Source: CAZKXU01 sp964556665 (GTDB lineage: Bacteria > Bdellovibrionota_C > UBA2361 > CAZKXU01). Taken from it: a stretch of DNA of 64,000 nucleotides. Below the pieces are notes generated by a model, which was given only the letters and a program-made list of their open reading frames with translations, was not told the DNA's origin and ran no database searches. The first letter of the stretch is position 1. Each line of letters begins with the position of its first letter. The translations under genes and the position numbers were made by a program. The stretch is from contig CAZKXU010000001.1 of the NCBI GenBank assembly GCA_964556665.1, forward strand, positions 1-64,000, given 5' to 3'. Below are positions 53,486 through 62,823 of this stretch, piece after piece.

Positions 53486-54745
53486 ATGTTTGCAATCCCT
53501 AGACATGACGGTTTTAGAGAATGTGAAGCGCCAAGTAGAGAGCAGGGACCACGCGTCTCCATTAATACTGAAGCACTCTCTAGAAATTATAAGCTTCTTG
53601 AGAGAGTAGGTGGTAGTGCTGAAATCCTTGCAGTCGTAAAAGGGCGAGGATATGGTTACGGTGATCATCCGGAGGTAATTGTTACACTTTATCAAGCTGG
53701 CTGTCGTCGTTTCTGGGTCGAGAGCTCTGAAGAGGCCGCGTTTGTTCTTAGATCAGTGTCCCGACTAGGAAATGATGTAGCGGTATATCTGCCTATTAAT
53801 GAACTTGCAGGTCGTCTAGATAATGAGAGCATCGCTGCATTCCTACGGCCTGGAATAGTCCCGGTGCTATTCCATCATGAGCATATAGTTAGATTTAACG
53901 CATACGGAAAGGAGATTGGCAGCAGGATCCCGGCTGCTATTAAATTTGATGTCGGATTGCGACGTCGCGGAATCATAGTAGATGATATATCGCAGGCAGG
54001 AGAGGTTCAGTTTGCAGAAGTACGGAATCACCTTGAATCCCTAGAGGTCCATTTTGTCTGTAGTCATTTTTCAGGTGCAACACGGCCAGAGTCTAAAGTG
54101 AACACCCCTCAGATCGAAAAAATGCAGTTTATATCCCGTGCTTTTCCACACTTTCGAACCTGCTTTGCAAATAGCTCAGGTATATTCATGTTGGCACAAC
54201 GAGGACTTCAATCATTATCCCATATAAATAGGCCTGGTTATGCTCTCTGGGGAGGCAATCCGATTCGTCAATTCAAAGCGCCTGTCACAATAGGAAAGGA
54301 GACTTTTTCAGCAGAGAAAAATCCTATGGAGCCCGTATTCCAATTTCATGCACCGATAAGACTTGTTGCCGAGGTTCGGGATCTTGCACCAGGAGCGGAA
54401 GGGAGAAAAGTAACTGCCGCCCAGATCCCTATATCATCTCTTAGTATCGGGAATTTAAATATATTTGTAGCCAATAAAGGCTGCTTTGCGATTAATGGTC
54501 AGCTGGTAAGAGTACTTGCGCCAGGACCAGAAGAGGAGGAAGGGGGATTTATATATCTTGAGTTGCCGGAGTCATTGAAAACAACGGTCAGACCTGGAAT
54601 GCAGGTAGAGCTTCTTGGGCCGCATATCACACTTGATTATTTAGCTGAAAAACTTTCTGATAATGAGCACAAAACAACCGGCTACCATGTGCCATTTTAT
54701 CTTGGGATGTCTCAGTATCCAACTAGCGATCCCACTGCATACTAA
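53486..54745 (+). CDS. alanine racemase-like PLP enzyme, divergent
   Basis: Fold-type III PLP enzyme. The PLP lysine lies in ILAVVKGRGYGYG (Lys52), where canonical racemases have VVKANAYGHG. Other landmarks: FDVGLRRRGI (for DTGMxRxG), CSHFSGA, RPGYALWGGNP (for RPGIALYG) and the C-terminal beta domain with LRPGMQVELLG-type. The altered phosphate/active-site residues suggest another amino acid or a different role than cell-wall alanine racemase. 419 residues. Preceded by no clear partner. Confidence 0.72.
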   Translation: MFAIPRHDGFRECEAPSREQGPRVSINTEALSRNYKLLERVGGSAEILAVVKGRGYGYGDHPEVIVTLYQAGCRRFWVESSEEAAFVLRSVSRLGNDVAVYLPINELAGRLDNESIAAFLRPGIVPVLFHHEHIVRFNAYGKEIGSRIPAAIKFDVGLRRRGIIVDDISQAGEVQFAEVRNHLESLEVHFVCSHFSGATRPESKVNTPQIEKMQFISRAFPHFRTCFANSSGIFMLAQRGLQSLSHINRPGYALWGGNPIRQFKAPVTIGKETFSAEKNPMEPVFQFHAPIRLVAEVRDLAPGAEGRKVTAAQIPISSLSIGNLNIFVANKGCFAINGQLVRVLAPGPEEEEGGFIYLELPESLKTTVRPGMQVELLGPHITLDYLAEKLSDNEHKTTGYHVPFYLGMSQYPTSDPTAY

Positions 54746-54793
54746 GTTTGCAAGTAGTAGCTCCGGCATTTTGGGCAATTCTAAAAACCTCCT

Positions 54794-54885
54794 TACTGGG
54801 ACCGCGGACATCCTGTCCGCTGTTGGGACAGCCTACAATTACGGCAAGTCTACTAATCTGCGGACAGGATGTTCGCGCTCCCAGT
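54794..54885. repeat. dispersed palindromic element, copy 8 (GGACATCCTGTCC arms), reaching into pabB
   Basis: TACTGGGACCGCGGACATCC left arm and GGACAGGATGTTCGCGCTCCCAGT right arm; the right arm has a few mismatches to the left. Its right 33 bases encode the last ten codons and stop of pabB on the minus strand. Confidence 0.82.
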
Positions 54886-56193
54886 GCTTTTATACGCCTC
54901 CCAGATGCCGCGCGCCTTATGGAAGGTCTCTTCATACTCTGCTTCAGGCTCTGAATCGATTACCACTGCACCGCCTGTTTGAAATATAAAACTATCAGCT
55001 GAAAGGAGAGCTGTGCGAATAGCTACATTAAAATGTAGGTAATCTCCACCAAAAATGCCGATAGCCCCTGTATAAACACCTCTTCTTACTCCTTCAAGTT
55101 CAGTGATTATTTTCATTGCGGCGATCTTTGGACAACCTGTTACAGAGCCAGAGGGGAAAAGCGCCCTGACAATCTCTACCAGGCCTACTTCACTAGGCAG
55201 TTTGGCTTCAATGTCAGCAAGGAGATGATGAAGATGAGGGAGCGTTTCTAGTCTAGGATAGCTTATAACTTTAACCGATCCGGTTTTGGCAACGCGACCC
55301 AGATCGTTTCTAATAAGGTCAACTATCATAGCAAGCTCAGCCAGGTTCTTAGGACTTCGTAGTAGCTCGGCCGGATCTGAATCGAGAGCGGCGGTTCCTT
55401 TAATTGGAGAGGCGAGTATTGTAGCTCCTCTTTTCTCTATAAAAAGCTCAGGTGAAGCGCTTACGATTGAACTATGCTGTAACCTTATATAAGCGGCTCG
55501 TTGTGCCGGAGAGGATCTGCGTAGGTTTAGGTAAAAATCTTCCGGACGACTACATGCTGGAAGTTTAAATCTCTGGCTAAGATTCACCTGATATACATTC
55601 CCGTCTTTAATCTCATCTTTGATCTTATTTACAGCGTCTAGATAGCTCTGATGTGTAAAATTTGAAAATTGCTCAAGCTCCCGCTTCATCTGCGTAAAAT
55701 TCAAAGTTGAAGGAGAGGCTGTAACAGAGCTGGTGGCGCTAGATGAGAGCAGTTCGATATTATTCTCCATTTTCCAAAGCGGAGTGAAATTACCTTGATA
55801 AGAGATGCACCACTTGATGCAGCAATCCGATGATTTATCTATTTCAAATATTGTTGAGTAGAGAAAGAATGAGAGAAGCGGGTGCTCCTCCTTAGCAGAA
55901 GCTAGCTTAGGAAGCTTCTCAATAAAATGGCTGAATTCGTATGAGATGAATCCGGCACTTAATGGCGGTGTAGATGTAGTACTGGTAATACTCTCTAATG
56001 TTCGTATGATAGACCAGGGATCGTTGCAGGCATATGAAATCTCGATCTTATGTACCGGATCAAGAAAAATAAAGCTGCGATCAGCTGTATCTATCTGAGC
56101 AAATCCCTCTCTCTGCCCGTATCGCAGTAGCATCGTTTCAAGAAGATGACTTCCGGCAGCGGCTATTATCCCTTTTCTGATATCTGTAATCAC
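54853..56193 (-). CDS. pabB: aminodeoxychorismate synthase component I PabB
   Basis: Chorismate-using synthase making 4-amino-4-deoxychorismate for folate. Chorismate-binding domain signatures: VNLSQRFKLP, IVSASPELFIEKRG, ILASPIKGTA (the Lys in PIKGT is typical of PabB rather than TrpE), LVEIVRALFPSGSVTGCPKIAAMKIITELEG and FNVAIRTALL. C-terminal residues TGSANILSAD are encoded by a palindromic repeat. Its start overlaps pabA by 4 bp. Confidence 0.92.
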   Translation of the reverse strand: MITDIRKGIIAAAGSHLLETMLLRYGQREGFAQIDTADRSFIFLDPVHKIEISYACNDPWSIIRTLESITSTTSTPPLSAGFISYEFSHFIEKLPKLASAKEEHPLLSFFLYSTIFEIDKSSDCCIKWCISYQGNFTPLWKMENNIELLSSSATSSVTASPSTLNFTQMKRELEQFSNFTHQSYLDAVNKIKDEIKDGNVYQVNLSQRFKLPACSRPEDFYLNLRRSSPAQRAAYIRLQHSSIVSASPELFIEKRGATILASPIKGTAALDSDPAELLRSPKNLAELAMIVDLIRNDLGRVAKTGSVKVISYPRLETLPHLHHLLADIEAKLPSEVGLVEIVRALFPSGSVTGCPKIAAMKIITELEGVRRGVYTGAIGIFGGDYLHFNVAIRTALLSADSFIFQTGGAVVIDSEPEAEYEETFHKARGIWEAYKSTGSANILSAD

Positions 56194-56774
56194 AAGCAGT
56201 GCGCCAAAAAGTTGTGGATTATTCTATCTCCACTCTCTGTTAAAAATGATTCAGGATGAAACTGTACCCCCCAGATCGGTTTATGACGATGACGAAGAGC
56301 CATCACCTCGCCGTCAACAGTATCGCTTGCTAGGATCTGTAAGTCTTCCGGTATCTCGTCAATCGCTAATGAATGATACCGTGCTACTGTCAGCGGAGAA
56401 GGAAGGCCTGCGAAAATATCGGAAGCAGTATGATGTATCAGGCTGCATTTACCGTGTAGCGGTTTTTTTGCCCGCCGTAGTCTTGCTCCAAAATGTTCGC
56501 CGATCAGCTGATGCCCAAGGCAGACACCTAATATAGGCACCTGAATATCCGTTGATTGAAGCACATCCTTACAAATACCAGAATCTTTCGGAGTGCCAGG
56601 ACCAGGGGAGAAAATTATTGCTGCCGGTGCAATACTCCGTATCTCGTTAAGATGTAAGCTGTCATTCCTATGTACTAAAACCTGAGTTTCTAGAGCAACC
56701 AGCTGCTTAAACAGCTGTGCTAAGTTAAAGGTGAATGAGTCATAGTTATCGATAATTAGAAGGGAAGCACTCAT
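56190..56774 (-). CDS. pabA: aminodeoxychorismate/anthranilate synthase glutaminase component PabA
   Basis: Class I glutamine amidotransferase supplying ammonia to PabB. IDNYDSFTFNLAQ at the start, nucleophile loop ILGVCLGHQLIGEHFGA (Cys82 region), and GVQFHPESFLTE with the His-Glu pair. 194 residues. It could also serve anthranilate synthase; the adjacent PabB with PIKGT favours folate. Confidence 0.93.
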   Translation of the reverse strand: MSASLLIIDNYDSFTFNLAQLFKQLVALETQVLVHRNDSLHLNEIRSIAPAAIIFSPGPGTPKDSGICKDVLQSTDIQVPILGVCLGHQLIGEHFGARLRRAKKPLHGKCSLIHHTASDIFAGLPSPLTVARYHSLAIDEIPEDLQILASDTVDGEVMALRHRHKPIWGVQFHPESFLTESGDRIIHNFLAHCL

Positions 56775-56935
56775 TAGGGTCGTAGAGTAACATTATGGGT
56801 GGTGGTAATAAATATGAGTGAAATTGTCTTGTAAATACAGCCTCTTGCAGTCTTACATGACGGGGTTGTTTCAACTTGGATAGCAGTATACAATCCTCTC
56901 CTAAACTTTTTATTGTTTGCTGAACTGAGTCCAGT

Positions 56936-56949
56936 CTGAATCGATTCAG
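56936..56949. promoter_or_regulatory. 14-bp perfect palindrome upstream of oleA
   Basis: CTGAATCGATTCAG, 12 bases before the oleA ATG and next to its AGGA ribosome-binding site; size and symmetry suit a dimeric repressor site (TetR- or MarR-like), but no regulator gene is adjacent. Confidence 0.35.
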
Positions 56950-56961
56950 ATCAGGAATCTT

Positions 56962-58023
56962 ATGTTTTCATTTCGATTCAAGCATGTCTGCTTAGAGGCT
57001 TACGCCGTTAATCTTCCACCTAATGAACTATCTTCTGATACGATTGAAGATAGACTCGCCGCCGTTTATCAGAGGCTATCTATCCCGCTTGGGACTCTGG
57101 AAAAACTAAGTGGTATTAAAACTAGATATTTTTGGCCGAATGGTACTCTTCCCAGCCAGCCCGCAACGGAGGTATCAAAGCTTGCGCTTGAGAAAATTGG
57201 ATTCGATCGGAGTCATATCGGTGCTATAATTAACACCTCTGTTACTCGTGATTATTTTGAGCCAGCTACTGCCTGTATAGTTCATGGGAACCTAGGGCTA
57301 GCGGAGACAACAGTTGCCTTTGATGTGACTAATGCTTGTATCGGATTCTCTAACGGAATCTTTCTGCTTGCCAATATGATTGAGTCCGGCATGATCAAGG
57401 CCGGAATAATCGTATCTGCAGAGGTGTTGAACCGTTTTCTTGATTCAAGCCTTGAGTATGTGCAGCATAGTAAAGACGTAAGTCGTGATAATCTCCTAAA
57501 ACTTCTGCCTGCCTTTACATTAGGTAGCGGATCGGTCGCGTGGGTTTTGGCGCATGAAAGCATCGCCACACAGAGGCATAGAATTGTTGGTGGCGTAGCG
57601 CGTTCAGCTACGCAGTTTAATGATCTTTGTAATGGGAACAATGACTACTGCGTCACGCAGCCAGGCGAGATTATGCCGGTAATGCTGACAGAGTCACAGA
57701 AGCTGATCTCTTCTGCATCCAAGCTTGGTGCAAGAGTGTGGCCAGAGGCGAGCCAGGTTTTAGGATGGAATAGTGAAGCGATTAATCACATCTTTTGCCA
57801 CCAGGTTGGTAAGCAAGTCAATGAGGCTTTTTTTGCTGAGCAAGGGTTAGACTACAGCAAGGAGTATACAATTTATCGAAAGTACGGAAATTTAGTATCT
57901 GCAGCGTTACCAACGGCGGTTGCTTTAGGCATAGACGACAAGCCAGTGCGTAGCGGTGAAAAACTGTTATTAACAGCTTATGGTAGTGGTCTAAATACTG
58001 TCTTTACCGGTATTGAGTGGTAG
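56962..58023 (+). CDS. oleA: OleA-like thiolase (long-chain olefin synthesis, head-to-head condensation)
   Basis: FabH-fold ketosynthase condensing two fatty acyl-CoAs into a 2-alkyl-3-ketoacid. Catalytic triad visible: Cys126 in DVTNACIGFSNG, His280 in HIFCHQVG, Asn310 in YGNLVSAALPTA. Identification as OleA rather than FabH rests on the following oleBC and oleD genes and on the GIKTRYFWPNGTLPS region. Start by ATG with AGGA 7 bases upstream; a GTG start of the next gene overlaps its stop. Confidence 0.92.
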   Translation: MFSFRFKHVCLEAYAVNLPPNELSSDTIEDRLAAVYQRLSIPLGTLEKLSGIKTRYFWPNGTLPSQPATEVSKLALEKIGFDRSHIGAIINTSVTRDYFEPATACIVHGNLGLAETTVAFDVTNACIGFSNGIFLLANMIESGMIKAGIIVSAEVLNRFLDSSLEYVQHSKDVSRDNLLKLLPAFTLGSGSVAWVLAHESIATQRHRIVGGVARSATQFNDLCNGNNDYCVTQPGEIMPVMLTESQKLISSASKLGARVWPEASQVLGWNSEAINHIFCHQVGKQVNEAFFAEQGLDYSKEYTIYRKYGNLVSAALPTAVALGIDDKPVRSGEKLLLTAYGSGLNTVFTGIEW

Positions 58024-60596
58024 CCTCTAAATCGATGTTCTCCACCTTTGCAATATCAAAACTTCTTCCCTTTAAGTCTAATTACCTGGAAGTAGCTGGG
58101 TATAAGATGCATTATCTTGATGAGGGCAGCGGTCCTATAGTTGTAGCTCTTCACGGCAATCCGACCTGGTGTTTTTATTATAGAAATCTAATTACAGAGC
58201 TGCGCCAGCATTTTCGCATTATAGTTCCTGATTATATCGGCTGCGGACTCTCAGACCATCCTGAGGATAAACACTTCAGAGCAATTCATAGAATCGAGCA
58301 GCTGGATGAATTCCTTTCAAAATTAGGAATTAATAAGCTTTCATTAATAATGCACGATTGGGGCGGACCGATCGGGACAGGCTGGGCAGTACGAAATATT
58401 TCTAAAGTTGAACGCCTAGTCTTCTTAAATACAACACTGACGGAAACAGATGCATTACCGCGCGTTATCAAAATGGCCGCCAAGGGTTGGATCGGGAGAT
58501 ACATCACAAAATATAGTATGCGTTTTCTTAAGCTTACTACGGATTTTGGGGTGGTGCACAAGCTTTCGAAAGAAATAAAGCAGGGATATTACTATCCGTA
58601 TCGCAGTTCGAAACGTCGTACGGCTATATGTGATTTCGTTTCTGATATCCCATTTGACAGCAGCTATCCAAGCTACGGTGATCTTATGGATATGGCGGGT
58701 CGTCTAGCGGATCTTAGATCGGTTCCTGTGAAAATAATTTGGGGATTAAAAGATCCATGTTTTCATAGGGAGATGCTTAACAAAGTTGCAAAGCACTTTC
58801 CGCAAGCCGAGGTGGTTGAAATCCCAGAGGCATCGCATCTCGTATTAGAAGATGCACCGCAAATTGTCTGCCCAGCTGTTAAATCATTTTTACTTGATCC
58901 AGCACCCCGCAGCGGAACGGCAGTCTCAAACATGGCACCTTCTTATGAATTACAGCCTAATCGATTTTTTAAATCATTCAGCGAACATGCACAAAAATCA
59001 CCCTCTGCAGATGCAGCCATAGTACCTTGGTTTTTTGGAGAGATGGTAACTTATAACCATATTAGTTTTCGTGATTTACAACTCTTAGTAAATAAGTATC
59101 AGCGCGGTTTGGCAGAGTTAGGTTTGCAGCGCGGGGACAAAGTCATAATGTTAGTGTCACCTGGAGTTGATTTTCTAGCACTAAGCTATGCTGTGATGGG
59201 TCGCGGAGCGATCCCTGTTTTTCTTGATCCTGGAATGGGGAAGGAGAATCTCTTAAACTCTATTGAACATGTAAAACCTGCTGCTTTCATAGGATCTCCA
59301 AAGGCGCAGGTGCTGCGTTGGCTTAAAAGATCTTTGTTTGCTGGCATCAAGTTTCATCTTACGGCCAGCGAGTGGTTCTATACTGGCGGGCCGACTCTCT
59401 CCTATCTTAAAAAATTCTCATCATTCCCACCTGATCCGGTACAGGGGACAGGAGTGGCTCTGATTGCATTTACCTCAGGTGCGACCGGAGTGCCAAAAGG
59501 TGTGATATATACAGATGAAATGGTAGATGCACAGCTTCAGATCTTTAAAGATTCTTTTGGAATACAGCCTTTAAACAAAGATCTGCCACTATTGCCGATT
59601 TTTTCCTTATTTAACCTGGCATTGGGTGTGTGTAGTGTTTTCCCGCCTGTAGATCCATCAAAGCCACTAGAATTATCTCCATCCAAAATAGTTAAAATTA
59701 TAAATGACCTTAATGTTGATTACTCATTTGGTTCACCTACGCTTTGGAGAAAAATAGGGGAGTACTGTTTGCGCAGCACTGATAAGCTTCCTTCAATCCG
59801 TACTATATTAATGGCAGGTGCACCTGTGCCTCCAGAGACGGTAGTGTTAGTTAAAAACTATCTGCCTAACGGAGAGGTGTATACTCCTTATGGAGCTACG
59901 GAGGCTTTGCCGGTAACATTTGTTTCAGGTGAGGATATTTTAACACATCAAAGTGTGCCGGCGCTTACTGGGGAGTTAGGAACATTCGTTGGTCGAGCTG
60001 TTTCTGGCCTTGAGGTGAAAATTATCTCTGAATCTGATGAGAGATTAAGTGAAACTGTATCTCTGCCTCCTCTGCAGATAGGGGAGATAGTTGTACGCGG
60101 GAAAAATGTTAGTTCAGAATATCTAGATCTGCCGAGATCAAATGAGCTTTCTAAAATACCTACCTCTTCAGGTCTATGGCACCGCATGGGTGATATGGGC
60201 TATCTCGATAAGATCGGCAACCTGTATTTTTGCGGACGCAAGAGTCATATAGTGAAGTGGCAAGGAAAAGTATTTTATAGTATTCCAGTCGAGCGTGTTT
60301 TTAATCAGCATCCCAAAGTTAGACGTTCTGCTTTAATTGCACTTGCTCGATCCTCTGGTATTGGAATTGCGATTGAACCGTATCCGCAACACATGCCATC
60401 AAGCACAGATGAGCGTGATAAATTCATAGAGGAGCTTTTACAGTTAGGCGCAGCGAATCCTCTTACTGCCTCTTTAGCTAACATTTTCTTCTTTCCAAGT
60501 TTCCCGGTAGACAGTCGACATAACGCTAAAATCTTTAGGGATAAGCTGGGAGAGATGGCATCAAGGGAGGGATATGAACATGAGCGCGCAGCATAA
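58017..60596 (+). CDS. oleBC: OleBC fusion: beta-lactone decarboxylase plus AMP-dependent beta-lactone synthetase
   Basis: Residues 1 to about 290 are an alpha/beta hydrolase of the OleB (haloalkane-dehalogenase-like) type: oxyanion HGNPTW, nucleophile Asp114 in MHDWGGPIG, Asp246 in GLKDPCF, His274 in EASHLVLE. From about 305 on is OleC, an adenylate-forming enzyme: AFTSGATGVPKG (485-496), VYTPYGATEALP (about 621-632), GDMGYLDKIGNLYFCGRKSH. OleC makes a cis-beta-lactone from the beta-hydroxy acid and OleB removes CO2 to give the alkene. Starts at GTG 58017 overlapping oleA, or ATG 58035. Confidence 0.93.
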   Translation: MVASKSMFSTFAISKLLPFKSNYLEVAGYKMHYLDEGSGPIVVALHGNPTWCFYYRNLITELRQHFRIIVPDYIGCGLSDHPEDKHFRAIHRIEQLDEFLSKLGINKLSLIMHDWGGPIGTGWAVRNISKVERLVFLNTTLTETDALPRVIKMAAKGWIGRYITKYSMRFLKLTTDFGVVHKLSKEIKQGYYYPYRSSKRRTAICDFVSDIPFDSSYPSYGDLMDMAGRLADLRSVPVKIIWGLKDPCFHREMLNKVAKHFPQAEVVEIPEASHLVLEDAPQIVCPAVKSFLLDPAPRSGTAVSNMAPSYELQPNRFFKSFSEHAQKSPSADAAIVPWFFGEMVTYNHISFRDLQLLVNKYQRGLAELGLQRGDKVIMLVSPGVDFLALSYAVMGRGAIPVFLDPGMGKENLLNSIEHVKPAAFIGSPKAQVLRWLKRSLFAGIKFHLTASEWFYTGGPTLSYLKKFSSFPPDPVQGTGVALIAFTSGATGVPKGVIYTDEMVDAQLQIFKDSFGIQPLNKDLPLLPIFSLFNLALGVCSVFPPVDPSKPLELSPSKIVKIINDLNVDYSFGSPTLWRKIGEYCLRSTDKLPSIRTILMAGAPVPPETVVLVKNYLPNGEVYTPYGATEALPVTFVSGEDILTHQSVPALTGELGTFVGRAVSGLEVKIISESDERLSETVSLPPLQIGEIVVRGKNVSSEYLDLPRSNELSKIPTSSGLWHRMGDMGYLDKIGNLYFCGRKSHIVKWQGKVFYSIPVERVFNQHPKVRRSALIALARSSGIGIAIEPYPQHMPSSTDERDKFIEELLQLGAANPLTASLANIFFFPSFPVDSRHNAKIFRDKLGEMASREGYEHERAA

Positions 60597-61605
60597 CCGT
60601 TTTATAGTTACAGGAGGCGGCGGATTTGTTGGTAAGGCCTTGGCCTTAAGATTGCGTTCCTTAGGTGCTGAAGTTATCTCAGTGTCACGCGGTAATTATC
60701 CTGAGCTTACAGCTCTTGGTATTAAACATCAGCGTGTTGATCTGACCCAGGATTTTATGGGCCTCGTCCAGGTCTTTAAAGGAGCGGACGCTGTTTTTCA
60801 TGTCGCTAGTAAGACTGATATGTGGGGGCCTTATGAGGATTTTTTTAAAAGTAATGTACTAGCAACTCAGAATATGATCGAGGCCTGCAAACTCGCAGAT
60901 GTGAATAAGCTTATCTATACCAGTAGTCCTAGTGTTGTTGCCGGCGGGGAGGATCTGAATGGTGTGAATGAATCTTATCCATATCCAAAAGAACATTTGG
61001 CATATTACCCGATGACAAAGGCTCGTGCTGAGCAGGAGGTGTTGGCCGCTAATTCCAATGATTTATATACCATCGCATTAAGGCCGCATCTGATATTTGG
61101 TCCAGGAGACAATCATCTAGTTCCTGAAATATTGGCACGTGCTAAAGCCGGCAAGCTGGTTCGTGTAGGTAGTCGTGAAATTATGACTGACCTTACTTTT
61201 ATAGACGACTGTGTTGAAGCACATCTGCTAGCCTATAAAGCCCTGGATCGCGCCAGTGCACGAGGGCGCGCGTATTTTATAAGCCAAGGTGAGCCTGTAT
61301 CTTTGTGGGGATGGATTAATAAAGTCTTAGAGCTCAATCAGCTTTCTCCGGTAACTAGAAGCATACCTCAATGGCTTGCTGAGACTCTCTCTGGTCCAAG
61401 CGAGTTGCTTGGAAAGATTGCAGGGAGTCGTCCATTACTTACAAAGTTTCTTGTATGTGAGATGTCAACAAATCATTATTTTGATATATCTGCTGCTAAA
61501 AAAGAGCTTGGATATCAACCCTCTTGTAATATAGCAGAGGCGCTCCATCGAACCTTTGGCAAGAAAACGAGCGGTGCAGTTGTGCTAGAGCAAGCTGCTA
61601 CTTAA
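60574..61605 (+). CDS. oleD: OleD, NADPH-dependent 2-alkyl-3-ketoalkanoate reductase
   Basis: Extended SDR (3-beta-HSD-like) reducing OleA's ketoacid to the beta-hydroxyacid used by OleC. Rossmann loop VTGGGGFVGKALALRLRSLG, ADAVFHVASKTDMWGPYEDFFKSNVLATQNMIEACK, YTSSPSVV, Tyr145-x-x-x-Lys149 in YYPMTK. 343 residues. Overlaps oleBC by 23 bp with GGGAGGG before its ATG, so the three genes form one operon. Confidence 0.93.
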   Translation: MNMSAQHNRFIVTGGGGFVGKALALRLRSLGAEVISVSRGNYPELTALGIKHQRVDLTQDFMGLVQVFKGADAVFHVASKTDMWGPYEDFFKSNVLATQNMIEACKLADVNKLIYTSSPSVVAGGEDLNGVNESYPYPKEHLAYYPMTKARAEQEVLAANSNDLYTIALRPHLIFGPGDNHLVPEILARAKAGKLVRVGSREIMTDLTFIDDCVEAHLLAYKALDRASARGRAYFISQGEPVSLWGWINKVLELNQLSPVTRSIPQWLAETLSGPSELLGKIAGSRPLLTKFLVCEMSTNHYFDISAAKKELGYQPSCNIAEALHRTFGKKTSGAVVLEQAAT

Positions 61606-61726
61606 AAAACAGTGTGCATACTTATCATACGCGTGCAGTCTAATTGTTAAAGATCGTCATGCTCACCTGCACACTTTATCTTTGCCAAATCTTGCCAATT
61701 ATACTTTCTTAGATGAAGATAATATT

Positions 61727-62719
61727 ATGACTGGTTCTACGCTTGCCGATATCAAAAAAATTCTAGGTATATTTCTGTTTCTCCTATCTCTTGGCCCAAT
61801 TAATTTACTAGCTGATTCACCAGCCAAATCTATCTGGATTGCAATTCCAAAATTTGACTACTCCCAGCATCCTGAAGACATTTACTTCCCAATCGCTATG
61901 TTCGATGGCTTAAAGTGGCATGCTCCTTGGCCACGTCCCTTTGATGAAAAGATTATTGAGGCTTCTGAGATGGATCTAAAAAATATTCCTGAAGCGTGGA
62001 CTGGAAAATCTAAGCTTCCTGGAACTTGGAATCTTAGTTATGTTGATGGCTCGAAGCAGGTATCAATCATTACGAAAATAAAAAAAACTAATTGTAGCTG
62101 CCAGGATGCTTACGGGATTCAGTTTAATAAGAGGAGTTCTAGCCGAGCATGTCTAGCTGTTACAGGAGAAGTAAGTGCTTATTGCGCACAAGAATTGAAA
62201 ACAACAAGCTCAACCAAGGAATTTGATAATAGATTCCAAAGCTTGGTTGCGGCAGAGAGTACCTTCAAAAATAAGTTGTCAAAACTTGAATCAACTACAA
62301 TAAACAAAGTCTTCTTAGTCGGTCCTGAAAGGAATTTTGCATTCGCCTCTTTTTTGAAAATGTTTGCTAAGAACCAGAGCGCACTTGATAGCTGTTACGA
62401 AGGCACCAATTGCAGTCCCCCATGTCTGGGTTTTGCTTATATGAGCGGCTGGTATTTAAATGGAAAGAAGATTCAGGCATTGAATGAGGATAGTGATGTT
62501 GTAGATTGTAGTAAGGACTCTGCGGGTTATAGCTATTCACCTGATCCATTAGGTATGCTTACTTTTGGTAAGCACTCCTACCTAATTGAACAGTCTAATG
62601 GATACGAGGCTCATGGGGTAAACATTTATGAGGTACTTGGAAATAAGATGGTCCAAGTCTTTTCTACGGATACAGACCCAGAAACTGGTAAGCCTCTTTA
62701 TGCATACTGTGGGTGTTAA
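61727..62719 (+). CDS. hypothetical secreted protein, Cys-rich
   Basis: ATG 61727 gives a signal peptide (LADIKKILGIFLFLLSLGPINLLA); the frame opens further to TTG 61682 without similarity. The mature protein has about a dozen Cys, several in pairs (CSCQ, CYEGTNCSPPC, YCGC at the very end), implying disulfides. Two beta-rich halves, no catalytic motif known to me. It follows oleD by about 120 bp and may be independent. Confidence 0.65.
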   Translation: MTGSTLADIKKILGIFLFLLSLGPINLLADSPAKSIWIAIPKFDYSQHPEDIYFPIAMFDGLKWHAPWPRPFDEKIIEASEMDLKNIPEAWTGKSKLPGTWNLSYVDGSKQVSIITKIKKTNCSCQDAYGIQFNKRSSSRACLAVTGEVSAYCAQELKTTSSTKEFDNRFQSLVAAESTFKNKLSKLESTTINKVFLVGPERNFAFASFLKMFAKNQSALDSCYEGTNCSPPCLGFAYMSGWYLNGKKIQALNEDSDVVDCSKDSAGYSYSPDPLGMLTFGKHSYLIEQSNGYEAHGVNIYEVLGNKMVQVFSTDTDPETGKPLYAYCGC

Positions 62720-62774
62720 CAATCATTCATTAGTGAGTCAGGAAGAATGGGTGCTAAGCACCATAGAAGTCAGG

Positions 62775-62805
62775 TAGGTTCGTAGCCAACCTTTGGCTAA
62801 ACCTA
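62775..62805. terminator. hairpin between convergent genes
   Basis: TAGGTT/AACCTA outer and TAGCCA/TGGCTA inner stems with a 2-base bulge, 56 bp after the secreted-protein gene and 19 bp before the stop of the facing small gene. No T-run of note, so a weak bidirectional terminator at best. Confidence 0.4.
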
Positions 62806-62823
62806 ATAACTGTGTATGAGGAA

